DNA of 64,000 nt from Flavobacterium beibuense. GTDB taxonomy: Bacteria > Bacteroidota > Bacteroidia > Flavobacteriales > Flavobacteriaceae. The notes beneath the pieces are model-generated. The model worked only from the letters and a program-made list of their open reading frames with translations, searched no databases and was not told where the DNA came from. The stretch is taken from contig NZ_JUIW01000011.1 of assembly GCF_004151245.1 (NCBI RefSeq), forward strand, positions 62,001 through 126,000, given 5' to 3'. Of this stretch, positions 6,894 to 14,820 are shown piece after piece (the stretch's first letter is position 1; each line of letters opens with the position of its first letter). The translations under genes were made by a program, and so were the position numbers.

Positions 6894-8936
6894 ATGAAAA
6901 AAGTAATATATATATTAGCCAGCTTGTTTTTAACAGTTACTATGCAGGCACAAGACAGACCAATGCCCCAGGCGGGCCCGTCGCCTACTGTAAACGTAGG
7001 TAAGCCGGAAACATTTAAACTTAAAAACGGTTTAACTGTACTAGTTGTGGAAAACCACAAACTACCTAGAGTATCTTATACACTTACTATGGACAACGCT
7101 CCATATGCTGAAGGAAGCAAAAAAGGTGTTTCAGATCTATTAAGTGCTGTAATAGGTAGTGGTACTAAAAAAATGTCTAAAGAAGCATTTAACGAAGAGA
7201 TTGACTTTTTAGGTGCCAACATTAACTTCTGGGCCAGCGGTGCTGCCGGAAGCGGACTTTCTAAATACTCTAACAGAATTCTTGAGTTAATGGCAGACGG
7301 TGCTCTTAACCCTGTGTTCACTCAGGAAGAGTTTGATAAGCAAAAAGCTAAAATGATTGAAGGACTTAAGTCTGACGAGAAAAGCGTTTCTGCAGTATCT
7401 TCAAGAGTTACAGATCTTTTAATCTACGGTAAAAGCCATCCTGCAGGTGAGTATGTTAGCGAAGAGACACTAAACAACGTTACTTTAAACGATGTTGTAG
7501 AAAACTATAATACTTACTTCGTTCCTGGTAATGCTTACCTTGTAATTGTTGGTGACGTTAAAGTAAAAGACGTTAAGAAACAGGTTAAGAAGTTATTTGA
7601 AAACTGGACCCCTGCTACAGCTCCAAACATTACTTACACTGACCCTAAAGATGTACAGTACACTCAAATCGACTTTGTTGATATGCCAAACGCAGTACAG
7701 TCTGAAATTTCAGTTGTAAACGTTTCTAATCTTAAGATGACAGACAAAGAATACTTTGCTGCTATCCTTGCTAACCAAATCCTTGGTGGTGGTGGAGAAG
7801 GCCGTCTATTCCTTAATCTTCGTGAGGCTCACGGATGGACTTATGGTTCATACTCTTCACTTGGCGCTAACAAACGTGTATCTTCTTTCCGTGCTACAGC
7901 TTCTGTAAGAAATACAGTAACTGACAGTTCTATCGTTGAGATTCTTAACGAAATGAAGAGAATAAGAACTGATCTTGTAAGCGAAGAAGATCTTAAAAAC
8001 GCTAAAGCTAAATACATTGGTAACTTTGTAATGCAGATTGAAAAACCATCTACTGTTGCCAGTTACGCTTTAAGAACAGAAACACAAAACCTTCCTGCAG
8101 ATTTCTATGAGAACTACATTAAAAACATTAATGCAGTAACTCCTGAAGATATTAGAAATGCAGCTCAAAAATTCTTTAAGGCTGATAATGCAAGAATCGT
8201 AATTGTAGGTAAAGCTGCAGACGTATTACCGGGTCTTGAGAGCAGAAAGCTTCCTATCAACTATTTTGATAAGTATGGCAACCCTACACAAAAACCGGTT
8301 CTTAACAAACCAATACCTGCTGGTGTAACAGCTAAAACTGTTTTAGAAGGTTATATCAACGCAATTGGTGGTGAGAAAGCCGTTAAAGGTGTAAAAACAC
8401 TTTATACTAAAGCTTCTGGTGTAGTACAGGGTACTCCGCTTGAGCTTACTGTAAAAACTACTGCAGACCACAAAATGTTTGTAGAAATGACTGCCATGGG
8501 TATGAGCATGATGAAACAGGTAGTTAACAACAAAGAAGGCTACATGGTACAACAAGGCCAAAAAATGGCTGTTGAGGGTGAAAAGCTGGAGGAAATGAGA
8601 AAAGGTGCAGTTCCTTTTGATGAGCTTAACCTTGTAAACAATGCTAATGTAACCCTAACAGGTATCGAAACTATTAACGGTACTGACGCATATGCTGTTA
8701 AAAACGACGATACAACTTTATACTTTGACACAAAAACAGGTTTAAAAATTGCTGAAGCTAAAGAAATGGAACAAATGGGTCAAAAAATGACACAAACTAC
8801 ATATTACAGCGATTATAAAGATGTAAAAGGTATTAAGATTCCTTACAAACTTACAATGAATGTAGGTATCGATATTGAGTTAACAGTTTCTGAGGCTAAG
8901 ATCAATGAAGGTGTTAGCGATGCTGATTTCCAATAA
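6894..8936 (+). CDS. M16 peptidase-like non-catalytic subunit with extra C-terminal domain
   Basis: 680 residues with a signal peptide (about 1-19, ending MQAQ). Two M16 domains are recognisable (KLKNGLTVLVVENHKLPRVS; GGGGEGRLFLNLREAHGWTYG), but the position of HxxEH reads GVSDLLSAVIGSGT, so zinc ligands are absent. The R/Y motif for substrate binding (REAHGWTYG) is kept. After about residue 470 an extra domain of about 200 residues follows, with a small lipoprotein-carrier-like beta pattern (KTLYTKASGVVQG; YFDTKTGLKIAEAKE). It is cotranscribed with the catalytic partner upstream and ends at a terminator. Confidence 0.92.
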   Translation: MKKVIYILASLFLTVTMQAQDRPMPQAGPSPTVNVGKPETFKLKNGLTVLVVENHKLPRVSYTLTMDNAPYAEGSKKGVSDLLSAVIGSGTKKMSKEAFNEEIDFLGANINFWASGAAGSGLSKYSNRILELMADGALNPVFTQEEFDKQKAKMIEGLKSDEKSVSAVSSRVTDLLIYGKSHPAGEYVSEETLNNVTLNDVVENYNTYFVPGNAYLVIVGDVKVKDVKKQVKKLFENWTPATAPNITYTDPKDVQYTQIDFVDMPNAVQSEISVVNVSNLKMTDKEYFAAILANQILGGGGEGRLFLNLREAHGWTYGSYSSLGANKRVSSFRATASVRNTVTDSSIVEILNEMKRIRTDLVSEEDLKNAKAKYIGNFVMQIEKPSTVASYALRTETQNLPADFYENYIKNINAVTPEDIRNAAQKFFKADNARIVIVGKAADVLPGLESRKLPINYFDKYGNPTQKPVLNKPIPAGVTAKTVLEGYINAIGGEKAVKGVKTLYTKASGVVQGTPLELTVKTTADHKMFVEMTAMGMSMMKQVVNNKEGYMVQQGQKMAVEGEKLEEMRKGAVPFDELNLVNNANVTLTGIETINGTDAYAVKNDDTTLYFDTKTGLKIAEAKEMEQMGQKMTQTTYYSDYKDVKGIKIPYKLTMNVGIDIELTVSEAKINEGVSDADFQ

Positions 8937-8956
8937 TCATTAAAGACTTTATATAC

Positions 8957-8986
8957 AAAAGGCTGCCGATTGGCAGCCTTTTTTTA
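8957..8986 (+). terminator. Terminator after the M16 operon
   Basis: AAAGGCTGCC pairs with GGCAGCCTTT around a GATT loop, followed by a run of T. The convergent EamA gene may use it too. Confidence 0.9.
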
Positions 8987-8999
8987 TGTGTTTTATTCG

Positions 9000-9866
9000 C
9001 TATTTCCTTGCAGAAAAATAAACCCCGATTAAAATTACCAAAGCTCCAAATCCCTGAGCTAAGCTAAGCGATTCGTTATCCAGCAAGCCCCATATACAGG
9101 CTACTATAGGTATTAGATAAGTAACCGAAGAAGCAAATACCGGTGAGGACATTTGTATAAGCCTGAAGAAAACAATATTTGCTATACCTGTACCTAAAAT
9201 ACCAAGTATGGCTATATACATCATTGCAGTTTGAGCCTCTGGCTTTACCATTACATCACTAAACCCTGAACAGAACAGGATAATAAGTGCCGGCACAAGC
9301 ATAACAACAAAGTTGCCTACCGTTATACTTAAAGGAGTAAGATCTGAAAGGTATTTTTTTATAAGGTTTACGTTTGTAGCATAACAAATGGTGGCCAACA
9401 CCACAAACAAAGCAAAATAATAGTTCTGTCCCGGATTGTCTACTGCACCATTATAGACTAAAAGTATACTGCCTATTAAACCTATAACTACCCCAAAATA
9501 CTGTCTCCTCTGGAACTGAAGCCCAAACACAAGCGCCCCGATAACTAACGTATTAAGCGGCACCAAAGAATTTAATATGGCGCTTACCGAACTATTTATT
9601 TCCGTTTGTGCTATAGAAAATAGATATACCGGCAAAAAAGTACCTGTTAATGCCGTTGCGGTTATATATTTCCACTTACCTAACGGAATAGTTTTAAGGC
9701 TTTTAAACCCTACTATCAGTAAAAAAAGAGCACAGAATATAATACGCAGCGAACCCATCTGAAAAGCCGTAAGCCCTTCCAAGCCTCTCTTCATCAATAT
9801 AAAAGAACTGCCCCAAATACAGGCTAACACTATTAAAAGATACCACTTTAAGTTTTTTGACTGCAT
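9000..9866 (-). CDS. EamA/DMT-family transporter
   Basis: 288 residues with ten hydrophobic segments in two repeated halves, the drug/metabolite transporter layout. Family marks include ACIWGSSFILMKRGLEGL at the start of the first EamA repeat and IPIVACIWGLLDNESLS in the second. Located in the inner membrane; the substrate cannot be inferred. Monocistronic, between the M16 operon terminator and a divergent metal-binding lipoprotein gene. Confidence 0.9.
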   Translation of the reverse strand: MQSKNLKWYLLIVLACIWGSSFILMKRGLEGLTAFQMGSLRIIFCALFLLIVGFKSLKTIPLGKWKYITATALTGTFLPVYLFSIAQTEINSSVSAILNSLVPLNTLVIGALVFGLQFQRRQYFGVVIGLIGSILLVYNGAVDNPGQNYYFALFVVLATICYATNVNLIKKYLSDLTPLSITVGNFVVMLVPALIILFCSGFSDVMVKPEAQTAMMYIAILGILGTGIANIVFFRLIQMSSPVFASSVTYLIPIVACIWGLLDNESLSLAQGFGALVILIGVYFSARK

Positions 9867-9928
9867 ACTTTTTAAATTATTTTGCCCAAAATTCCGCTAT
9901 TTAAAACTGCCTGACAACAGTTTTTTCA

Positions 9929-9936
9929 TATTTTTG
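9929..9936 (+). promoter_or_regulatory. Candidate -7 element for the HMA lipoprotein gene
   Basis: TATTTTTG matches TAnnTTTG and lies 45 bases before the start codon at 9982. No convincing -33 TTG at 17-23 bases upstream. Confidence 0.35.
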
Positions 9937-9981
9937 TAAACTCTTTTAACAGAGTTTATTAACTACACAATATTATATATT

Positions 9982-10515
9982 ATGAACAGTATTAAAAAAA
10001 TTGCATTCTTTGCACTTACAGCTGCCTTACTTGTAAGTTGTAATGACAAGAAAGAAAACATGGAGACTCCTGAAGGATCTGCAGATACTACAATGACAGA
10101 TGCTACTGCTGCTGCCAATGTAGAAACTACTTCGTTTAAAATTGATGGTATGACATGCCCTCAGGGATGTGCTGCTACTATAGAGCACAAACTTGCTGCT
10201 CTTGAAGGTGTTCAGGATGCTAAAGTGGATTTTGACAACAAAACAGCTACCATTTCTTATGACACTGCAAAACAAACTCCTGAAACACTCGTTTATACTG
10301 TAGAAAATATTGCAGATGGTGCTTACAAAGTATCTGATGTACACTCTTCGGCTGATAAAGCTTACTATGGTGTAGACCAGGAGAAAGAAAAAACTAAAAA
10401 AGCTGACAAGAAAAACGATAAATCCTGTTCATCAGGAGAGAAAAAAGAAGGAAGCTCATGCTGTGGCGGAGCTAAAAAATGCTCTTCTGAAACTAAGAAA
10501 CCTACAACTATGTAA
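9982..10515 (+). CDS. Heavy-metal-associated (HMA) domain lipoprotein with Cys-rich tail
   Basis: 177 residues. A lipobox at Cys 20 (LLVSC) follows a short signal peptide, then a Thr/Ala-rich linker. An HMA fold lies at about 51-120. Its metal loop is GMTCPQGC (Cys 59 and Cys 63), a CxxxC instead of the usual CxxC spacing. The last 45 residues are Lys-rich with further cysteines (SCSS, SSCCGG, KKCSS), probably extra metal sites. Likely binds copper, zinc or another soft metal at the membrane surface; a transporter partner is not in the window. Monocistronic with its own terminator. Confidence 0.85.
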   Translation: MNSIKKIAFFALTAALLVSCNDKKENMETPEGSADTTMTDATAAANVETTSFKIDGMTCPQGCAATIEHKLAALEGVQDAKVDFDNKTATISYDTAKQTPETLVYTVENIADGAYKVSDVHSSADKAYYGVDQEKEKTKKADKKNDKSCSSGEKKEGSSCCGGAKKCSSETKKPTTM

Positions 10516-10534
10516 TTCTTAAACATATAAACAA

Positions 10535-10564
10535 AAAAGGCAGCTATTCAGCTGCCTTTTTTTA
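10535..10564. terminator. Terminator shared by HMA gene and gldD
   Basis: AAAAAGGCAGCT pairs with AGCTGCCTTTTT around a short loop, with T-rich flanks. It sits between convergent genes and overlaps the gldD stop codon region. Confidence 0.85.
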
Positions 10565-11131
10565 TTTCCATCGTATGCTTTCCATGAGGGTTCGCATATC
10601 GTTTTTTACATAACTTGCTGCCGGCATAAGGGAATCGTAATTAGGCTTTACATAAAAATATAAAGACCCGGTAACAAAATGATTTGTACTGTCGGTCACA
10701 TAAAACTGGGCATTAGTTGCCGCATCACCCCCTACCTGATAAAACATACCGTAAAGTTTCTTTTCGCGAATAGCAAACGGCTGTTCCTGTATACCATCAG
10801 CCTTAATAACGTGCTCATAGGTAAGCTTTTGCGCATCCCTAAGCAGCTTCTCAAGATTACCATTAACCGGCTTATAAGTAATATAAACACTCGCCTTCAT
10901 GTTAGGATATCTGAGAGTCAGGTTGCAGTTACCCTTATCTTCAACAATGACCCTATCGTTTACTGCAAAATCAAAAGCACAATCCTTATTATAAAGCACA
11001 TAATTAGCCTCGTTGTAATCCAGTCTCAGGTAAGCCTCAGGTTTAGGTACCGTATCGTCTCCGCAGCTTCCTGTAAAAGCAGCTATTGAAACCATTATAC
11101 CAAAACCAAAAAATCTTTTAATAGCGTCCAT
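10562..11131 (-). CDS. gldD: Gliding motility lipoprotein GldD
   Basis: 189 residues with a lipobox (AFTGSC, about Cys 23) and the GldD pattern PKPEAYLRLDYNEA, then LRYPNMKASVYITY and FYVKPNYDSL. GldD is essential for gliding in Flavobacterium johnsoniae; its exact biochemical role is not settled. The start codon directly abuts the stop codon of gldE, so the two are translationally linked. It is the last gene of the mutY-ssb-gldE-gldD operon. Confidence 0.93.
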   Translation of the reverse strand: MDAIKRFFGFGIMVSIAAFTGSCGDDTVPKPEAYLRLDYNEANYVLYNKDCAFDFAVNDRVIVEDKGNCNLTLRYPNMKASVYITYKPVNGNLEKLLRDAQKLTYEHVIKADGIQEQPFAIREKKLYGMFYQVGGDAATNAQFYVTDSTNHFVTGSLYFYVKPNYDSLMPAASYVKNDMRTLMESIRWK

Positions 11132-12421
11132 TTATAGTAAAGTAACCTTTATTTGTTTTATCCTTCTCTTATCAACAGATTCGATGGTAAAGATATTGCC
11201 ATTAAAAGTAATTTTTTGTCCTTTTTTAGGAAAATTTCCTGATATCTCTAAAATAAAGCCGCCAAGTGTCTCTGCTTCACCCTTCGCTTCCTCAAACTCC
11301 TCTTCCTCAACATCAGTAACCCTGTAAAAGTCCTTAAGGTTTATTTTACCGTCAAAAAGATAGTTTTTATCGTCTATTTTAGAGTAAATTATATCTTCGT
11401 CGTCAAACTCATCACTTATATCCCCTACTATCTCTTCCAGTATATCCTCCAGCGATATAAGCCCCGATGTTCCTCCATATTCATCTACCACGATGGCAAG
11501 GTGGTTTTTCATGGTTTGGAATTCCTTCAACAGGTTATCCAGCTTTTTGTTTTCGGGCACAAAAAACGGAGGCCTTATTATTTCCTGCCAGTTAAATTCT
11601 TCCTTGTCAATATGAGGTATAAGGTCTTTAATAAACAACACTCCTTCAATCTGGTCTATATTGTCACGATACACAGGTATCCTGGAAAACCCTTTATCAA
11701 GGATTTTTGGGAATATCTCCTGAAAAGTTTCCTCAATCTCCAGAGCAAAAATATCAATACGCGGACACATAACCTGCTTAACATCAGTATTACCAAAAGA
11801 CACTATCCCTTCCAGTATCTTCTGTTCTTCTTGGGTAGCATCACCATAATCGGTAAGTTCAAGTGCCTGCGAAAGCTGGTCTACAGAAAAATTCGATTTT
11901 TTATTCCCAAACCGTTTGTTTAGAGCCAGCGTTACCTCACGCATAGGGACACTTATTGGCGAGAGTATTATATTTAGCACATATAATGGAAAAGCTACCC
12001 TTTTGGAGAAACGTATACTGTTTCTAGAGGCATAGAGTTTAGGCAGCACCTCTCCAAACAATAATATAAAAAAGGTAACAAGTAGTATTTCGAGTCCGAA
12101 TCTTAGAAATGGCGAAATAACATTAGCAAACAGATTACCCGACAGCCTGAAAAAAAGGATGATAACTGCCAGGTTAAACATGTTATTTGTAATTACTATG
12201 GTAGCCAATAGTTTTTTAGGCTTTTGCAATAGTGTACTGATGAGCTTACCTTTTTTAGGGTTCTCTTCGTTTATCTTGTCAAGATCATGGGGAGTAAGCG
12301 AAAAAATAGCTACTTCTGTTCCCGAAATGTATGCAGAACAGATTAATAGGAGTAATATCCCTGCGAAACCTATAATAAGGTTATAATCTAACAGCGTGTA
12401 ACTCGAGGGGTCAGGATCCAA
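11132..12421 (-). CDS. gldE: Gliding-associated CNNM/CorC-type membrane protein GldE
   Basis: 429 residues. Residues about 10-190 form a DUF21/CNNM membrane domain with several helices (IIGFAGILLLLICSAY, TEVAIFSL). A CBS pair follows (about 205-330: VMCPRIDIFAL, HLAIVVDEYGGTSGLI), then a CorC/HlyC C-terminal domain (about 345-425). Such proteins resemble magnesium/cobalt efflux systems. In F. johnsoniae gldE overexpression supports gldD function. The adjacency to gldD and ssb is conserved in flavobacteria, which fixes the identity. Confidence 0.92.
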   Translation of the reverse strand: MDPDPSSYTLLDYNLIIGFAGILLLLICSAYISGTEVAIFSLTPHDLDKINEENPKKGKLISTLLQKPKKLLATIVITNNMFNLAVIILFFRLSGNLFANVISPFLRFGLEILLVTFFILLFGEVLPKLYASRNSIRFSKRVAFPLYVLNIILSPISVPMREVTLALNKRFGNKKSNFSVDQLSQALELTDYGDATQEEQKILEGIVSFGNTDVKQVMCPRIDIFALEIEETFQEIFPKILDKGFSRIPVYRDNIDQIEGVLFIKDLIPHIDKEEFNWQEIIRPPFFVPENKKLDNLLKEFQTMKNHLAIVVDEYGGTSGLISLEDILEEIVGDISDEFDDEDIIYSKIDDKNYLFDGKINLKDFYRVTDVEEEEFEEAKGEAETLGGFILEISGNFPKKGQKITFNGNIFTIESVDKRRIKQIKVTLL

Positions 12422-12444
12422 AGCTATACAAATTAGTTAAACAA

Positions 12445-12918
12445 TTAGAACGGAAGGTCATCATCCGGCGCGGGTACATTATGTGGTTCGGCATCCGGCG
12501 TTCTGGCAGGTTCACTGGCAGCACTACCATAGTTTTGCTGCTTTGCAGGTGCTGTTGTGCTACCGCTGCCGTCAATATCCTTTTTAGTAGTAAGGAAAGT
12601 AAATTCGGTAACCTGAATTTCCGTTGTATATTTAGTAGTCCCGTCTTCAGCCTGCCATTGGCGCGACTTAATACGGCCTTCTATATAAATCTTATCACCT
12701 TTGGTAAGGTATTTTTCACAAATCTCTGCAGCTTTGTTCCTCACCACAAGGTTATGCCATTCCGTAGAAGTTATCTTTTCGTTAGTCTGCTTATTAATAT
12801 ACACTTCGTTGGTCGCTAAAGGAAACCTTCCAATGCAGTTACCTCCTTCAAAATAGTGCAGTTTTACATCATCTCCCAAGTGTCCTATAAGCATTACTTT
12901 ATTTAACGTTCCGTTCAT
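12445..12918 (-). CDS. ssb: Single-stranded DNA-binding protein
   Basis: 157 residues. OB-fold at about 1-110 (LNKVMLIGHLGDDVKLHYF, WHNLVVRNKAAEICEKYL, KGDKIYIEGRIKSRQW), then a Gln/Ala/Pro-rich linker and the acidic tip PDDDLPF that binds partner proteins. Coats single-stranded DNA in replication, recombination and repair. It lies between mutY and gldE, with 40 bases to mutY and 23 to gldE. This is the full-length copy; a second SSB-type gene ends at base 87. Confidence 0.96.
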   Translation of the reverse strand: MNGTLNKVMLIGHLGDDVKLHYFEGGNCIGRFPLATNEVYINKQTNEKITSTEWHNLVVRNKAAEICEKYLTKGDKIYIEGRIKSRQWQAEDGTTKYTTEIQVTEFTFLTTKKDIDGSGSTTAPAKQQNYGSAASEPARTPDAEPHNVPAPDDDLPF

Positions 12919-12958
12919 GGCTTTTACTGTGTTTACTCAAAAATACTAAATTTAATTG

Positions 12959-13996
12959 TTACTCCCAATGCTTCTCCATAAAATTATGGATCACTATAGG
13001 ATACGGATAGACCTTAATCTCATCATAAGACTGACCATTAACAACAGTGTCGTTAGTAACAACCTCCCAAAAACGGATGTGAAGGTGCTGATGCGAAAGC
13101 TTATGCACAACTTCGGGCACTATAGCCTGCACGCTTTTTACAGTAAATTCAAACCCAGGAAACTGTTCAATAAGTTTTACAACTTCCTTATCAGGAACGG
13201 GCATTACAGTCTCCAAAAGCGGAAACTCATACAGATTGTGCCAAATACCCTTTGCCGTACGTTTTTGTACAATAGTATTATCTAACGCATCTTTAACCAC
13301 CATATAATTAAAGTACCTGTTGGTCACTTTTGTTTTTTTCAGTTTAACCGGCAGGCTGTCTACCCTACCGGTAGTGTAGGCCACACAGTTTACATTAAAA
13401 ATACAGTTTACACAATCAGGACTTTTAGGAACACATTGCAAAGCACCAAACTCCATCATGGCCTGATTGAATTCGGCAGCATTATCTTTTGGCAATTGAG
13501 AACCTGCCAGCTCCCTGAACTCTGCCTTGGCGGCAGAAGACGATATATCTGTTTCAATACCAAAATAGCGGGACAGTACCCTGTACACATTACCGTCTAC
13601 CACAGGAACAGGTTCATTATAGGATATGGAAGCTATGGCAGCAGCAGTATAATCGCCTACTCCTTTTAGTTTTAATAGCTCCTTATAGCTTGAAGGAAAC
13701 TTACCGTTTAAGTTATAAGCCACGTGTTTAGCGGTAGCATGGAGGTTGCGTGCACGGGAATAATAACCCAGCCCCTGCCATAGCTTAAGCACCTTTTCCT
13801 CAGGAGCATCAGCAAGATCAAACACGGTAGGAAAAGCTTCCTGAAAGCTCAAAAAGTAGGGCAACCCCTGTGCAACCCGCGTTTGCTGAAGCATAATTTC
13901 TGACAACCATATAAAATACGGATTGTGAGTTTTTCGCCATGGCAAATCTCTTTTATTATGTAAATACCACTGAATTAAAGACTTATAAAAAACCAT
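12959..13996 (-). CDS. mutY: A/G-specific adenine DNA glycosylase
   Basis: 345 residues. Removes A opposite 8-oxoguanine or G. Visible: LPWR near the start, the catalytic-Glu region IMLQQTRV, the helix-hairpin-helix LKGVGDYTAAAIASI with catalytic Asp in VVDGNVYRVL, and the [4Fe-4S] ligands in CVPKSPDCVNCIFNVNC (C-x6-C-x2-C-x5-C). The C-terminal third is the NUDIX-like 8-oxoG recognition domain. First gene of the mutY-ssb-gldE-gldD operon and divergent from the HU gene across 147 bases. Confidence 0.97.
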   Translation of the reverse strand: MVFYKSLIQWYLHNKRDLPWRKTHNPYFIWLSEIMLQQTRVAQGLPYFLSFQEAFPTVFDLADAPEEKVLKLWQGLGYYSRARNLHATAKHVAYNLNGKFPSSYKELLKLKGVGDYTAAAIASISYNEPVPVVDGNVYRVLSRYFGIETDISSSAAKAEFRELAGSQLPKDNAAEFNQAMMEFGALQCVPKSPDCVNCIFNVNCVAYTTGRVDSLPVKLKKTKVTNRYFNYMVVKDALDNTIVQKRTAKGIWHNLYEFPLLETVMPVPDKEVVKLIEQFPGFEFTVKSVQAIVPEVVHKLSHQHLHIRFWEVVTNDTVVNGQSYDEIKVYPYPIVIHNFMEKHWE

Positions 13997-14063
13997 TATT
14001 ACTTATTAGACAACAAAAGTAAAAGTTTATGTTATTAAATTTTAATGCATTAACGTTGAATAA

Positions 14064-14097
14064 TTGTTTTTTTAATTCATATATTTGCAAACTCAAA
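14064..14097 (+). promoter_or_regulatory. Promoter of the HU-type gene (TTG-N23-TATATTTG)
   Basis: TTG (14064-14066) and TATATTTG (14090-14097) are 23 bases apart, at the upper end of the spacing reported for Flavobacterium. Transcription would start about 40 bases before the ATG at 14144. Confidence 0.6.
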
Positions 14098-14143
14098 AAA
14101 ATGCACAAGAGAAATATTTAAATACTTATAAATAAGAATAAAA

Positions 14144-14440
14144 ATGACGAAAGCAGACATCGTAGCGAAAATCTCGGAAAAACTGGGTCTAGAAAAAGGA
14201 GATGTACAGGCAACAGTTGAGTCTTTTATGGAAGAAGTAAAAAACTCTTTAGAAACGGGTGATAACGTATACCTAAGAGGTTTTGGTAGCTTTATTATTA
14301 AAACCCGTGCCGAGAAAACTGGTAGAAACATTTCTAAAAACACTACCATTAAAATTCCTGCACACAACATTCCGGCATTTAAACCTGCGAAAATATTCAT
14401 TGACGGAGTAAAAACAAATACTGAAGTCAAAGTAAACTAA
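14144..14440 (+). CDS. HU/IHF-family DNA-binding protein
   Basis: 98 residues, usual length. N-terminal helices (TKADIVAKISEKLGLEKGDV), the beta-arm region with GFGSF and the terminal NIPAFKPAK motif are all present. Binds and bends DNA as a nucleoid protein. It is followed after 25 bases by the small basic protein gene at 14466, with which it likely shares a transcript ending at the terminator at 14544-14582. Confidence 0.95.
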   Translation: MTKADIVAKISEKLGLEKGDVQATVESFMEEVKNSLETGDNVYLRGFGSFIIKTRAEKTGRNISKNTTIKIPAHNIPAFKPAKIFIDGVKTNTEVKVN

Positions 14441-14465
14441 TTATTAATCACAAAACCTTAACACT

Positions 14466-14558
14466 ATGCCAAGTGGTAAAAAAAGAAAAAGACATAAGGT
14501 AGCGACGCACAAACGTAAGAAGAGAGCGAGAGCTAACCGTCACAAAAAGAAAAAGTAG
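14466..14558 (+). CDS. Very basic 30-residue ribosomal-type protein
   Basis: The protein begins MPSGKKRKRHKVATHKRKKR and ends RHKKKK; almost every residue is Lys, Arg or His. Size and composition fit a small ribosomal subunit protein. It resembles the bacterial AURKAIP1/COX24 (mS38/bS22-like) type and could be the bL38 protein reported from the F. johnsoniae ribosome; I cannot decide between them by eye. It follows the HU gene by 25 bases, a conserved flavobacterial arrangement. The final Lys codons and stop form the left arm of a terminator. Confidence 0.8.
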   Translation: MPSGKKRKRHKVATHKRKKRARANRHKKKK

Positions 14559-14582
14559 TTTAATACTACTTTTTCTTTTTTA
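14544..14582 (+). terminator. Terminator overlapping the end of the small basic gene
   Basis: A perfect 16-bp stem: bases 14544-14559 (A5 G A5 GTAGT) pair with 14565-14580 (ACTAC T5 C T5) across a 5-base loop, and T continues. The left arm contains the last four codons and the stop of the upstream gene. Confidence 0.85.
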
Positions 14583-14820
14583 AGATTTAAGTTCATTGAA
14601 AAAGGTTTTTATAAGACACTAAGAAATAACACTCTAGCCTATACGGCTCAATTAAAAAAACTATTTCTGTCAATAATTGTCTATAAAAACCGCCGGGTAC
14701 ACAATACCTGTAAATTTATTGTTTAATCCATCTGTATAGAGCAATGGTTTCGATGTTTCAAATTTCAAGTTATATAACCTGAAAGCTAAAACCTGAAATT
14801 TTTGCCATGTGCGGATAAAA

